Origin: Pontiellaceae bacterium
Lineage (GTDB): Bacteria > Verrucomicrobiota > Kiritimatiellia > Kiritimatiellales > Pontiellaceae
DNA: 31,953 bases
Direction: 5' to 3'
NCBI GenBank assembly: GCA_016937035.1
Contig: JAFGWS010000080.1
Span: 1-31,953 of the forward strand
A program made the position numbers and the translations under genes. Below the pieces are notes generated by a model. That model searched no databases. It was not told where the DNA came from and saw only the letters and a list, made by a program, of their open reading frames with translations. Below, piece by piece: positions 1 to 7,665 of this stretch (within the stretch, counting starts at the first letter, position 1; the number at the start of each line of letters is the position of its first letter).

Positions 1-152
1 AATGCAAGCTGTAAATAAACGCCTCTTTTTAGGGGCGTTTGAAAGAGAGGAAACCGGAAAAACTAGTGAATGACCAAACTCCAGTGGCGGGAAGGCTTTC
101 AGCCGTTCCCGCCCTACAAAGATTAGATACCCCGCTGCTTGCAGGGGGAGGT
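1..152. other. Gene-free left edge with two hairpins
   Basis: No gene is seen here. Two inverted repeats stand out. One at 17-40 pairs AAACGCC with GGCGTTT around a 10-base loop and could be a weak terminator for the minus-strand unit that ends at 153, although no strong T-run follows on that strand. The second, at 130-147, is described separately as a REP-like hairpin. The contig to the left is not visible, so the neighbour is unknown. Confidence 0.4.
124..150 (-). repeat. REP-like hairpin with GGGGTAT tail
   Basis: On the minus strand four C residues and CTGC pair with GCAG and GGGG, with one bulged C, and the stem is followed by TATCTAATC. A short imperfect hairpin with a bulged base and fixed flank is the form of REP-type elements mobilised by RAYT transposases. 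Only one copy is visible in this window and no transposase is present, so this is a suggestion from shape only. It lies just downstream of the last gene of the long minus-strand unit, where REP elements commonly sit. Confidence 0.3.
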
Positions 153-1289
153 TTATTCCTCTTTGCTGACAACGGGAGTTCCCCATGCGCTGATGGTTCC
201 GTCGTCGGCACCGACAATGACAAGGTCGCCGACGATGGCGGGCGAGGTGATCTCATCGCTGATGGACTGTTTGGACAGGAGCGCTCCATCCTCCAGCTTG
301 AGGACGATCAGCGCTCCGTCCGCGGCCAGCACTACCTTGTCGCCGGCGATGACGGGCGAGGTGGGATATCCGCCTGTGTCATATTTCCATTGGGTGCGTC
401 CGAGGGTCCGATCCACCGCATAGACAAAGCCGTTGTCGGAGGTGTAGACAACGCTGTCCTTGCCGACGGCGGGGGTGGAAAAGGTTTGGTCGTCCGATTC
501 CTTCGAGGTCCAGACCATCGTTCCCTCGTTCAGGTTGGCGCAGATCAGGCGGCCATCGAGGGTCCCGAAAAAGGCCTGGTTTCCGTCCATCGCGACGCCG
601 CCTGCAATCTGGCCGTCGTCGCCCATCTCGATATTGCGGAGATGTTTTCCGTCGGTGGCGTTGTAGACATGCAGCGCGGCGAGGCAACTGCCAAACACCG
701 CGAAGCCGTTTCCAATGCCCGGCGATCCGTCGCAGCGTTCGACGCCTTCCGTCGTCCACGCGAGCTTGCCGGTTTCGATATCGATGCAATGCAATGCCCC
801 GCTGCCCTGGTCCAGCACCACGACATGCTTTTCATCGACCGCGTTCGGTGATCCCAGCAGGATGCCATCGATGTCGAGCCGCCATTTTTCATCGCCCGTC
901 GCGGCATCGAGTGCCAGCAGGATGCCGCGCGACGAACCGGCCAGCAGCAATCCCTGGTGGCACAGGAACGGGCCATCGAAGCGAAACGGGGTTTCGTCGC
1001 CAGCATCGTTGGTACGGACAAAGGTTTTTTCCCACACCTTTTCGCCCTTGAGGGAAACCGCCACGATGCGGCCCTTGCCCGGGGAGACGAAAATGCGCTC
1101 GCCATCCGACACCGGGGTGTTTTCGATGCTGCCCGAGGTGTTGCAGCTCCAGACCCGCTCCGGCTTGTCCGGAACGGTGGTGTCCACGGAACCCTGGAGG
1201 TCCGGCCCGCCGTGATACGTCGGCCATGCATCACCGAATACGGCAGAGATCCACACCGTGCCCGCCAAAATAATAATCGATCGCTTCAT
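153..1289 (-). CDS. Secreted PQQ-like beta-propeller protein
   Basis: 378 aa. The N-terminus MKRSIIILAG... with predicted cleavage after VFG is a Sec signal peptide, placing the protein in the periplasm or outside. The mature start 'AWPTYHGGPDLQGS' and the repeated blades ('GxIxAxDxxTGxxxW'-like segments such as ALDAATGDEKWRLD and CIDIETGKLAWTT) mark a PQQ/BamB-like eight-bladed propeller. The family name does not imply that PQQ is bound, and no dehydrogenase Cys-Cys or catalytic Asp pattern is seen. The start is supported by GAGGAACG just before ATG. It is the last gene of the long minus-strand unit. Such propellers act as binding or scaffold domains; the ligand is unknown. Confidence 0.85.
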   Translation of the reverse strand: MKRSIIILAGTVWISAVFGDAWPTYHGGPDLQGSVDTTVPDKPERVWSCNTSGSIENTPVSDGERIFVSPGKGRIVAVSLKGEKVWEKTFVRTNDAGDETPFRFDGPFLCHQGLLLAGSSRGILLALDAATGDEKWRLDIDGILLGSPNAVDEKHVVVLDQGSGALHCIDIETGKLAWTTEGVERCDGSPGIGNGFAVFGSCLAALHVYNATDGKHLRNIEMGDDGQIAGGVAMDGNQAFFGTLDGRLICANLNEGTMVWTSKESDDQTFSTPAVGKDSVVYTSDNGFVYAVDRTLGRTQWKYDTGGYPTSPVIAGDKVVLAADGALIVLKLEDGALLSKQSISDEITSPAIVGDLVIVGADDGTISAWGTPVVSKEE

Positions 1290-1340
1290 CGTTCCTCACA
1301 CCCCATCTTTGAATAAATTCATATCACGCCCGCTTCGCTC

Positions 1341-1393
1341 AAGACGCTAAGGCGCCAAAGGATTGATACTCTGCGCCTTTGCGTCTTTGCGCG
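1341..1393. repeat. Inverted-repeat element A, overlapping the GT4 stop
   Basis: The left arm AAGACGCTAAGGCGCCAAAG (1341-1360) is nearly the reverse complement of the right arm at 1371-1393 (CTGCGCCTTTGCGTC...). It belongs to the same family as the elements at 2700, 4243-5274 and 10708. The glycosyltransferase stop codon at 1347 lies inside the left arm, so the last residues of that protein (about 'SRKDAKAQSINPLAP') are encoded by the repeat. Confidence 0.7.
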
Positions 1394-2684
1394 ATCCTTT
1401 TCCCGTTTGCTCTTCAACGACCGAATAAAGCTTCATCATATTGGAAGCCATGGTTTCAATTCCGAAGCGCTCGTGCACGGCTTCGCGCCCCCGCGAACCC
1501 AGCTTCCGTAGTTGATCCGGATCAAGCAACAGCGATTTCAGCGTTGCGGTGAGATCGTCATAAATCACACCGCCGCCCGTGGCTTCAATCAACTCAGGGA
1601 AAGCCCCGGCATTGGGCTGTACCACCGGAACGCCCGCCGCCATCGATTCAAGGATGAACGAACCGAACGCCTCGCCCTGTTCCACCGGAACGCACATGAC
1701 GGTGAGCGTCGACAGGAAATCCAGCCGGTGCTCCCGGTCGAACTCCTCGATGAATTCCGCGTCGGCCGCAAAGCCGGCCCGTCGCAGCTTTTCCTTCTGC
1801 TGCTCGATGCACTTGAGATCGTCGCCCACCGCGCCGCCGGTAGTCTTCAGCTTCAGCCTTTCCAGTCCTTCCACCTGCTTGAGCGCAATGAACGCATCCA
1901 CCAGCCGATCCAGCCCCAGCGTCGTATTCATGCGGGAGAGGTAGCCCAGGACCGGCGGATCGAGGCTGAGTGGCGATGGCCGATAGCCTTGCAGGTCGAT
2001 GCCGAGATGGATCACGTCGATGCACTCCCGGGGCAGGCGCAGGCGTTCGCTCATCCGATCCGCAAACCAACGGCTGACCGCGACGAAGCGGTCGATGGAG
2101 CCGCAACGTTCCCGGATCGCCTTCCAGCAGGTTTCGTCGTAGGGCGGGTTGATTTCATCCAGCCACCAATCCTCGTCCTGCAAGGTGCAGACGATCGGGA
2201 CATGGAGCGCGGCCTTGATGGCTGGGGCCAGGCCGATCAGCAACGCATTGGAAATGTGAACCAGGTCGGGTTTTTCGTGATTGGCCAGCCACTCGACCAG
2301 CCGTTCGACCTCCTTGCGTTGGTTGCCCTCCGTTCCCTCCAGCATCGAGAGCGTCATGGGGCCCAGGTCGCCGGCGGAGGTGGTTCCCTCCATGGTGGCG
2401 GCGCGGCGCAGCATCCATTTGGAATCAAAGAGGCGGTCGAGCCAGCGGGGCGTTTTGCGGAAGAGCGCCATGTGCTGCTGGAGCCAGACATTGATGCCGC
2501 CGAAGAAAACCGGCGTATCGTCCGCCACGGGATCGCCATCCGTGAACATCGGCAGATACATCGGCACCATGACCACATCGACGCCCTGTCGACGCAGCGT
2601 CATCACCAGCGCCTGGTCGCGCATGCAGTTTTGGCAGTAGAAGGTACCGCCGGAACCTGGAACTATGTGTACGACTTTCATCAT
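1347..2684 (-). CDS. Family 4 glycosyltransferase
   Basis: 445 aa from the chosen start MMKVVHIVPGSGGTF. GT4 enzymes (GT-B fold, retaining) move a sugar from a nucleotide-sugar donor to an acceptor in the cytoplasm. The N-terminal Rossmann half carries the 'GSGGTFYCQNCMRDQAL' segment. The C-terminal half has the EX7E-type motif in 'EQGEAFGSFILESMAAGVPVV', which contacts the donor sugar. I chose the ATG at 2684 because AAGGAA lies 8 bases upstream; an in-frame ATG at 2699 sits on the edge of a repeat and has no ribosome binding site. The C-terminal tail comes from repeat element A. In this unit it could glycosylate a terpenoid or lipid product, but nothing in the sequence shows the acceptor. 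Confidence 0.85.
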   Translation of the reverse strand: MMKVVHIVPGSGGTFYCQNCMRDQALVMTLRRQGVDVVMVPMYLPMFTDGDPVADDTPVFFGGINVWLQQHMALFRKTPRWLDRLFDSKWMLRRAATMEGTTSAGDLGPMTLSMLEGTEGNQRKEVERLVEWLANHEKPDLVHISNALLIGLAPAIKAALHVPIVCTLQDEDWWLDEINPPYDETCWKAIRERCGSIDRFVAVSRWFADRMSERLRLPRECIDVIHLGIDLQGYRPSPLSLDPPVLGYLSRMNTTLGLDRLVDAFIALKQVEGLERLKLKTTGGAVGDDLKCIEQQKEKLRRAGFAADAEFIEEFDREHRLDFLSTLTVMCVPVEQGEAFGSFILESMAAGVPVVQPNAGAFPELIEATGGGVIYDDLTATLKSLLLDPDQLRKLGSRGREAVHERFGIETMASNMMKLYSVVEEQTGKGSRKDAKAQSINPLAP

Positions 2685-2699
2685 CGACTTTTCCTTCAT

Positions 2700-2800
2700 G
2701 ACCGCTAAGACGCTAAGAATTTAAGGTAGTTAAACATTCCTCGGATCAACAGGAGTATACCATTCGTTTCTCCTTTTTCTATCTTCGTGTCGTTGCGGTC
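2700..2800. repeat. Inverted-repeat element B
   Basis: It begins GACCGCTAAGACGCTAAGAA at 2700 and ends with the reverse-complementary ATCTTCGTGTCGTTGCGGTC at 2781-2800, with about 60 bases of unrelated centre. It fills the whole gap between the glycosyltransferase and the flavoprotein gene. Its ends match those of the elements at 4243-5274 and 10708-10776. Confidence 0.75.
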
Positions 2801-2807
2801 ATTTTAC

Positions 2808-4181
2808 TCACCGCTCCTCCGCATTCCGGAAGGCGAGGGCGCCGGTCGGACAGGTTTCCACGCATTCCCTTGCGGCCACGCGCAGGCCCGCATCCAGCGA
2901 CTCGCTAAACGGAACCGTGACCCGCGTATGGTAGCCGCGCCCGATGAACGCCAATCCCAGCGATTCGTCGGTGCGTCGGGCAATCTCGATGCACAATCCG
3001 CATTTGATGCACTTACCCGGCTCGAAAACCACGGAACCATCCTTGCCGAGCAGCTGCACGTGCGTACGTTCTTCCGCCGGATATTCCGCCGCGTCGGCGC
3101 CGTAGCGGGCGGCATATTTCCGGAGTCGGCACGAAACCGGTTTCCGGCAGTCGCAGTGCAGGCAGCGCGCGGCTTCCTTGCCCGCATCGCTGCAATTCGA
3201 GAGATCGCTGGTGCAGTTCGCGGCCAGTTGTTCCACCTCGCTATCCCGCAGCTTTCCGATCCGCGAATCGAACGACGGCGATTCCTTGGCGGGAGACGAG
3301 GCGAGGCGCTGCAGCATGGCGTTGGCCGCCGCCTTGCCGTTGGCCACCGCCTTGACCACCAGCTTGTGCTCCTCCGCAGCACTTTCGACGACACAATCGA
3401 ATGAGCCTACAAGCGATGCGCCCGCTATAAATGAGATTCCCACCGACCGCAAAACATCAATCTCGGCGTCCAGTACTTCCGACGGAAGCGAAGCGATCTC
3501 GCGCAGCGGACCTCCGAGCTGCGGCGCTTCGTCAAATACCGTCACGTCAAAACCCAACAACCGCAACTGCCACGCGCAGGCCAGTCCCGCCGCGCCGGAG
3601 CCGATCACCGCCGCCTTGAAGCCCAGCGATCCATCCGGCGGCAAACGACTTGCAAGATCGGCGGAATAGGCCGCGCCGTGCAGGGTGCGGATCGTCAGCG
3701 GGGAATCCATTTGTCCGCGGCGGCATCCCTTTTCGCACGGGGCAGGGCAGACATGGCTCAATATCCTCGGGATGGCGAGGTCGCGGCGGGCGATCCATGC
3801 CGCGCTCTCCACGTTGCCGCGTTGGATTTCGCGCATCATATGCGGAATATCCAGATGCGCCGGGCAGATGCGAGAGCAGGGGGCCTCGCAGTCGCCGACG
3901 TGTTCACTCAGGAGCAGGTTCAGGATGTCGCGACGAGCCGATTGCACTTCCTCGCATTCGGTTTCGATCTGCATGCCGTCGGTCGCCTTGGAAGAGCAGG
4001 CCGGCAGCATCCGGCCTGAAGCCGCATCCTTCACCACGCAGATCATGCACGAGGTTTGCGGGGCCGCGCCCTTCAAATGGCAGAGCGTCGGTATTTCAAT
4101 CTGAAGCCGCTCCGCCGCGTCCAGCACCGTCGCGCCATCTTCTACCGCAACATTCGCTCCATTAATTTTCAGTTCAACCAT
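2808..4181 (-). CDS. 2Fe-2S / GltD-like FAD / ferredoxin fusion, pyridine-nucleotide domain missing
   Basis: 457 aa. Domains in order: a plant-type 2Fe-2S domain (Cys34, 45, 48, 62); a NuoG-like His-Cys cluster (His94, Cys98, 102, 106) leading into a GltD/dihydropyrimidine-dehydrogenase-type helical domain (Cys145, 149, 153); an FAD Rossmann start GSGAAGLACAWQL (194-206) with acidic VFDEAP; a closing FAD helix 'KAVANGKAAANAM' (277-289); then Cys-rich segments (Cys340, 343, 345, 351) and a ferredoxin-like end (Cys391, 394, 397, 440, 444). In GltD relatives a second Rossmann domain binding NAD(P)H lies between the two FAD segments; here only about 70 residues separate them, so it appears deleted. 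Next to the NuoEF-like gene this suggests an accessory electron-transfer subunit taking electrons from that flavoprotein. The partner and final acceptor are unknown. Confidence 0.75.
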   Translation of the reverse strand: MVELKINGANVAVEDGATVLDAAERLQIEIPTLCHLKGAAPQTSCMICVVKDAASGRMLPACSSKATDGMQIETECEEVQSARRDILNLLLSEHVGDCEAPCSRICPAHLDIPHMMREIQRGNVESAAWIARRDLAIPRILSHVCPAPCEKGCRRGQMDSPLTIRTLHGAAYSADLASRLPPDGSLGFKAAVIGSGAAGLACAWQLRLLGFDVTVFDEAPQLGGPLREIASLPSEVLDAEIDVLRSVGISFIAGASLVGSFDCVVESAAEEHKLVVKAVANGKAAANAMLQRLASSPAKESPSFDSRIGKLRDSEVEQLAANCTSDLSNCSDAGKEAARCLHCDCRKPVSCRLRKYAARYGADAAEYPAEERTHVQLLGKDGSVVFEPGKCIKCGLCIEIARRTDESLGLAFIGRGYHTRVTVPFSESLDAGLRVAARECVETCPTGALAFRNAEER

Positions 4182-4242
4182 ACTTCGTTAGCTCTCTGTT
4201 CATTCTTTGCTCCTGCCTGACACCCACTGCGACATCTTTTTT

Positions 4243-4388
4243 GACCGCTAAGACGCGAAGACGCTAAGAATGCGCTCCGTCGTCTTTAACCCATCTTTTA
4301 AATATTGCACCTGATGTTCACAGGAGCCATCAGGGTTTAAAATAAACATATATTACCTTTTCCTTTGCGACCTTGCGTCTTTGCGGTC
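4243..4388 (-). repeat. Tandem inverted-repeat unit C1 (MITE-like)
   Basis: 146 bases with ends GACCGCTAAGACGCGAAGAC and ...TTGCGTCTTTGCGGTC, followed by a 41-base spacer before the next unit. Read on the minus strand it starts like the untranslated leader of the GxxExxY element next door (GACCGCAAAGACGC..., then GCAAAGG AAAAGG), and it ends with a short reading frame (YLKDGLK...ERIL) resembling the C-terminal end (LLKKGLKRIL) of the GxxExxY protein. This looks like an internally deleted derivative. Confidence 0.7.
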
Positions 4389-4429
4389 ATTACTGTTCCT
4401 GTCCGGCATCCGTTGCTACACCTGTTTTT

Positions 4430-4574
4430 GACCGCTAAGACGCGAAGACGCTAAGAATGCGCTCCGTCGTCTTTAACCCGTCTTTCAAAATCGCACCTGA
4501 TGTTCACAGGAGTCATCAGGGTTTAAAATAAACATATATTACCTCTTCCTTTGCGACCTTGCGTCTTTGCGGTC
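4430..4574 (-). repeat. Tandem inverted-repeat unit C2 (MITE-like)
   Basis: Second copy of the unit at 4243-4388, 145 bases, nearly identical (a few substitutions and small indels such as TTTCAAAATC versus TTTTAAATATT). The start-to-start distance to C1 is 187 bases. The 40-base spacer after it, beginning ATTACTGTTCCTGTCC, is also shared, so the real tandem period includes the spacer. Confidence 0.75.
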
Positions 4575-4614
4575 ATTACTGTTCCTGTCCGGCATCCGTT
4601 GCTCACCTGTTTTT

Positions 4615-4752
4615 GACCGCGAAGACGCCAAGACGCGAAGAATGCGCTCCGTCGTCTTTAACCCATCTTTCAAATATTGCACCTGATGTTCACAGGAGCC
4701 ATCAGGGTTTAAAATAAACATATATTACCTCTTCCTTTGCGTCTTTGCGGTC
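4615..4752 (-). repeat. Tandem inverted-repeat unit C3 (MITE-like)
   Basis: Third copy, 138 bases, shortened near its right arm (the 'GACCTTGC' part is absent). The start-to-start distance to C2 is 185 bases. The spacer to the next GACCGC at 4791 has lost a few bases. Together C1-C3 and the gene-bearing element D make a four-member tandem array that separates two operon genes. Confidence 0.75.
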
Positions 4753-4790
4753 ATTACTGTTCCTAGGCATCCGTTGCTACACCTGTTTTT

Positions 4791-5274
4791 GACCGCGAAG
4801 ACGCGAGGGCGCAAAGGTGGATATGTGTTACGAATAAAGGATTCGTTTCAGCCCTTTCTTCAGTAGGAATTCGTGAAAATTGACAAGGAGTCCCAACGGC
4901 TTTTTAGTCGCCTTCAAATAGGAAATTACCTGCGCCATGTGTTTTTGATTCAGCTCTTCCACCGCTTTCAACTCCACCACAACCTCATCGCCTAAAAAAA
5001 GATCAATTCTTCCCTCACCAACGCGAACGCCTTTGTAAAAAACCTCGACAACCTTCTGCTTTTCAAACGGAATTTTTCTCAATTCCATTTCGACCGCCAA
5101 CGCATTTTCATAAATAGCTTCATCATAGCCGGGCCCCAGTTCACGATGAACTTCAATAGCGGCATCAATAAACAACCTTACCAATTCCTCCTGCCGATCC
5201 GTTGTCTGAGTCATCTCGTGCTCCTTTGTTTTTTCAATATTCCTTCCTCTTTGCGTCTTCGCGTCTTTGCGGTC
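4791..5274 (-). mobile_element. Inverted-repeat element D carrying an intact GxxExxY gene
   Basis: The left end GACCGCGAAGACGCGAGGGC (4791) and right end TTGCGTCTTCGCGTCTTTGC-GGTC (5251-5274) are near-perfect inverted repeats and use the same terminal sequence as the short units C1-C3. The only gene inside is the GxxExxY protein at 4828-5214. The right end stops 8 bases from the stop codon of the NuoEF-like gene. The arrangement is that of a small element with one cargo gene and non-autonomous short relatives. No transposase is visible, and mobility is inferred from copy number and shared ends only. Confidence 0.5.
4828..5214 (-). CDS. GxxExxY family protein (PD-(D/E)XK nuclease-like)
   Basis: 128 aa, the usual length of the family. 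It carries the signature Gly29-x2-Glu32-x2-Tyr35 (GYDEAIY), followed by 'RIDLFLGDEVVVELKA', in which Asp71 and Glu81-x-Lys83 form the D...ExK core of PD-(D/E)XK nuclease-like folds. Members occur in many copies in some Verrucomicrobia and other bacteria; their activity is not known to me. The start is ATG at 5214 with AAAGGAG six bases upstream. Codons further upstream in the frame are antisense to the NuoEF-like gene plus repeat sequence and are not part of the protein. It lies inside inverted repeats shared with neighbouring short units, so it is probably linked to the spread or upkeep of those repeats. Confidence 0.85.
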   Translation of the reverse strand: MTQTTDRQEELVRLFIDAAIEVHRELGPGYDEAIYENALAVEMELRKIPFEKQKVVEVFYKGVRVGEGRIDLFLGDEVVVELKAVEELNQKHMAQVISYLKATKKPLGLLVNFHEFLLKKGLKRILYS

Positions 5275-5282
5275 ATCCACTC

Positions 5283-7628
5283 CTATTCCACCACCACCGC
5301 ATTGACCGGACAAATCTGCCGGCAGTTGTCGCATCGCACACACGTTTCCGCGTCGATCTCGAACACCTCGTAGGGCTCGCCGCGAATGGCGTCCACCGGG
5401 CACTCCTTCGCGCACTTGGCGCAGCCGATGCAGTCGTCGGTGATCGCATAGCGGATCAGCGGCTTGCACTTGCCCGCCGGACAGCGGCCCTCGATGTGTG
5501 CCTCGAATTCGTCCCGGAAATAGCGGATGGTCGTCAGGACGGGATTGGGCGCGGTCTTGCCCAGGCCGCAGAGGCTTTGCGTCTGGACGGTGCGAGCGAG
5601 CTGCTCCAGCTTCTCGATATCGCCCGTTTTTCCCTTTCCATTGCAGAGGCGCTCCAGGATTTCCAGCATGCGCTTGGTTCCAACCCGGCAGGGCGTGCAC
5701 TTGCCGCACGATTCGCTCTGGGTGAAGGAGAGGAAATAGCGGGCCATCTCCACCATGCAGTCGGTATCGTCCAGCACCACGAATCCGCCGGAACCCATCA
5801 TAGCGCCGACGCCCTTGAGCGCCTCGTAGTCAACCGGCGTATCGCCCAGCGCCGCCGGGATGCATCCGCCCGACGGCCCGCCCACCTGGACGGCCTTGAA
5901 CGTCCGGCCATCGGCCACGCCGCCGCCGATCTGCTCGACCACCTCGCGGATGGTGATGCCCATCGGCACCTCGATCAATCCACCCCGGGCGACCTTGCCT
6001 GCAAGCGAAAACACCTTGGTGCCCTTGCTGTGTTCGGTACCCAGTGCGGCAAACGCCGCCGCGCCGTTGCGGACAATCCATGTCAGCATCGAATAGGTTT
6101 CGGCGTTGTTCACGAGGGTGGGGCAGCCGTGCAATCCCTTTTCCGCCGGGAACGGCGGGCGGAAGCTGGGCATGCCGCGCCGCCCTTCGAGCGAGGCGAT
6201 CAGGGCCGACTCCTCGCCGCAGACAAAGGCGCCCGCTCCTTCGAACACGCGGAGCGAAAGCGAGTGGCCGCTGCCCAGAATGTTGTCGCCCAGTAGACCC
6301 GCCGCTTCCAGATCCGCCAGCGCCTGGCGTATTCGCTTTACGGCCAGAGGATATTCGGCGCGGATGTAGAGAATACCCTCCGTGGCACCGACGGCAATCG
6401 ATGCAATGATCATGCCTTCGATGACGCGGTAGGGATAGGATTCAAGAATCATGCGGTCCATGAACGCGCCGGGATCGCCTTCGTCGCCGTTCATGATGAC
6501 ATATTTTTGTTTGCCCTCGGCCTTGCGGACCAGTTCCCACTTGCGCCCGGTCGGGAATCCGCCGCCGCCGCGCCCGCGCAGTCCGCTTTTGACGATGTCC
6601 GCGATGAGCCGATCCGGATCGTTATGGAAAAAGATTTCCCGAAGTGCCTTGAAGCCGCCGAGCCGCTTGTATTCCTCCATGTCGGATGGATTCAGGACGC
6701 CGCCGTGCTCCGTGGCAATATGTTGTTGGCGTCCGAGAAAATCCGCCACCGGCGGGTCGCGCACATCCAGCTCGTAGCGTTCCGGCACGTTGCGCGCCTC
6801 GTCGGAATAGAGGTTTTTGATCCATCGCTCCGCCGCGGCACGCACCTTGACGAACGGGCTTGAGGAATGGAAATGGCGCTCGACGATTTCGCCGACGTCG
6901 TCCGGACTGACCTTTGCGTAGAGGACCGGATGCTCGCCGGGAATCACGACTTCCAGCAATGGCGTGCGATGGCACATGCCCACGCAGCCCACCGGTTTGA
7001 CGTCCACCCGGCATTTCAAGGTTTCCAGCGATTCCTCCAGCGCGTCGCGGATCTTCGCGCTGCCGCCCGCCACGCAGCAGGAGCCTAGGCCGATCCGTAC
7101 CTCGCCGACGGCTTCGCCGTCTTTTGGTTCCTTGTGCGTGTGGGGTACGCGGTTGGCTTCGTTGGCCAGGAAGTCGGTGATCATTACCGAGACGGTATCG
7201 GTGCGGACATGGCCATAGGTCGTTTCATCGATCTGTACCGCCGGCGCCAGTGTGCAGCAGCCCAGACAGGCGACCTTCTGCACGGTGAAAAGACCGTCGC
7301 TGTCCGTGTCTCCCTCGTCAATGCCGAGCTGTTTGAGGACCGACTGATACACCGCCTCCGAACCTTTTACGTGGCAGGCCGTGCCGTCGCAGACACTGAT
7401 CATGTGCTTGCCCACCGGCGTGCGGCGAAACTGGGAGAAGAAGGTGGAGACGCCCTCGATCTGTGCCGGGGTGATCTCCGTCGTTTCGCAGATGTGGCGC
7501 AGCGCTTCGACCGGCAGGTATTTGAACGTCTTCTGCACCGCCTGCAGGATGGGAATCACCGACGCGCCGTCGCGCCCGATCCGTTCAACGATCCGGTCCA
7601 CCTCTAAAATGTTTATCTCACTGTTCAT
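5283..7628 (-). CDS. NuoE-NuoF fusion: NADH-oxidising flavoprotein with ferredoxin tail
   Basis: 781 aa. Residues 1-160 are NuoE-like with 2Fe-2S ligands Cys80, 85, 121, 125. Residues 175-255 form a second thioredoxin-fold 2Fe-2S domain (Cys184/185, 215, 219). Residues 280-710 are NuoF-like with the NADH/FMN glycine motif RGRGGGGFPTGRKW (351-364), 'GDEGDPGAFMDR' and 'GAFVCGEESAL', and a 4Fe-4S site (Cys641, 644, 647, 687). Residues 725-781 hold two 4Fe-4S clusters (Cys733-743 and 763-773). NuoF with N-terminal 2Fe-2S and C-terminal diferredoxin is the layout of HydB/HndC-type subunits of NADH-linked hydrogenases, formate dehydrogenases and bifurcating enzymes; here NuoE (HydC) is fused in front. 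No HydA-like or formate dehydrogenase subunit is in the window, so the partner may be the GltD-like protein downstream. No good Shine-Dalgarno precedes the ATG at 7628. Confidence 0.88.
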   Translation of the reverse strand: MNSEINILEVDRIVERIGRDGASVIPILQAVQKTFKYLPVEALRHICETTEITPAQIEGVSTFFSQFRRTPVGKHMISVCDGTACHVKGSEAVYQSVLKQLGIDEGDTDSDGLFTVQKVACLGCCTLAPAVQIDETTYGHVRTDTVSVMITDFLANEANRVPHTHKEPKDGEAVGEVRIGLGSCCVAGGSAKIRDALEESLETLKCRVDVKPVGCVGMCHRTPLLEVVIPGEHPVLYAKVSPDDVGEIVERHFHSSSPFVKVRAAAERWIKNLYSDEARNVPERYELDVRDPPVADFLGRQQHIATEHGGVLNPSDMEEYKRLGGFKALREIFFHNDPDRLIADIVKSGLRGRGGGGFPTGRKWELVRKAEGKQKYVIMNGDEGDPGAFMDRMILESYPYRVIEGMIIASIAVGATEGILYIRAEYPLAVKRIRQALADLEAAGLLGDNILGSGHSLSLRVFEGAGAFVCGEESALIASLEGRRGMPSFRPPFPAEKGLHGCPTLVNNAETYSMLTWIVRNGAAAFAALGTEHSKGTKVFSLAGKVARGGLIEVPMGITIREVVEQIGGGVADGRTFKAVQVGGPSGGCIPAALGDTPVDYEALKGVGAMMGSGGFVVLDDTDCMVEMARYFLSFTQSESCGKCTPCRVGTKRMLEILERLCNGKGKTGDIEKLEQLARTVQTQSLCGLGKTAPNPVLTTIRYFRDEFEAHIEGRCPAGKCKPLIRYAITDDCIGCAKCAKECPVDAIRGEPYEVFEIDAETCVRCDNCRQICPVNAVVVE

Positions 7629-7665
7629 CTGATTATTTCATGATCTGACCGAAGATGCTTTTTTC

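Noticed and set aside
39..851. Long plus-strand frame of about 270 codons
   Set aside because: It is the antisense shadow of the propeller gene; no family motif, and the minus-strand frame has a signal peptide and blade repeats.
153..1289. PQQ-dependent alcohol dehydrogenase as the role of the propellers
   Set aside because: No adjacent Cys-Cys, catalytic Asp or cytochrome domain is seen; only the general PQQ-like repeat pattern is present.
4539..4721. Separate 60-codon gene inside the tandem repeats
   Set aside because: It spans repeat arms and spacer; only its middle resembles the GxxExxY C-terminus, so it is treated as a remnant.
4243..4790. Tandem repeats considered as a CRISPR array
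   Set aside because: The period is 176-187 bases, the repeated part is most of the unit, the spacers are also repeated, and no cas genes are present.
5215..5709. N-terminal extension of the GxxExxY protein
   Set aside because: It would be read through the NuoEF-like gene in another frame; a good Shine-Dalgarno and the family's usual length support 5214.
5202..6296. Plus-strand frame of about 364 codons
   Set aside because: It lies opposite the NuoF-like coding sequence and has the Ala/Arg/His-rich composition of GC-rich antisense frames.
5283..7628. Complete NADH-dependent FeFe hydrogenase locus
   Set aside because: No H-cluster subunit or maturase is in the window; only the NADH-side modules are present.
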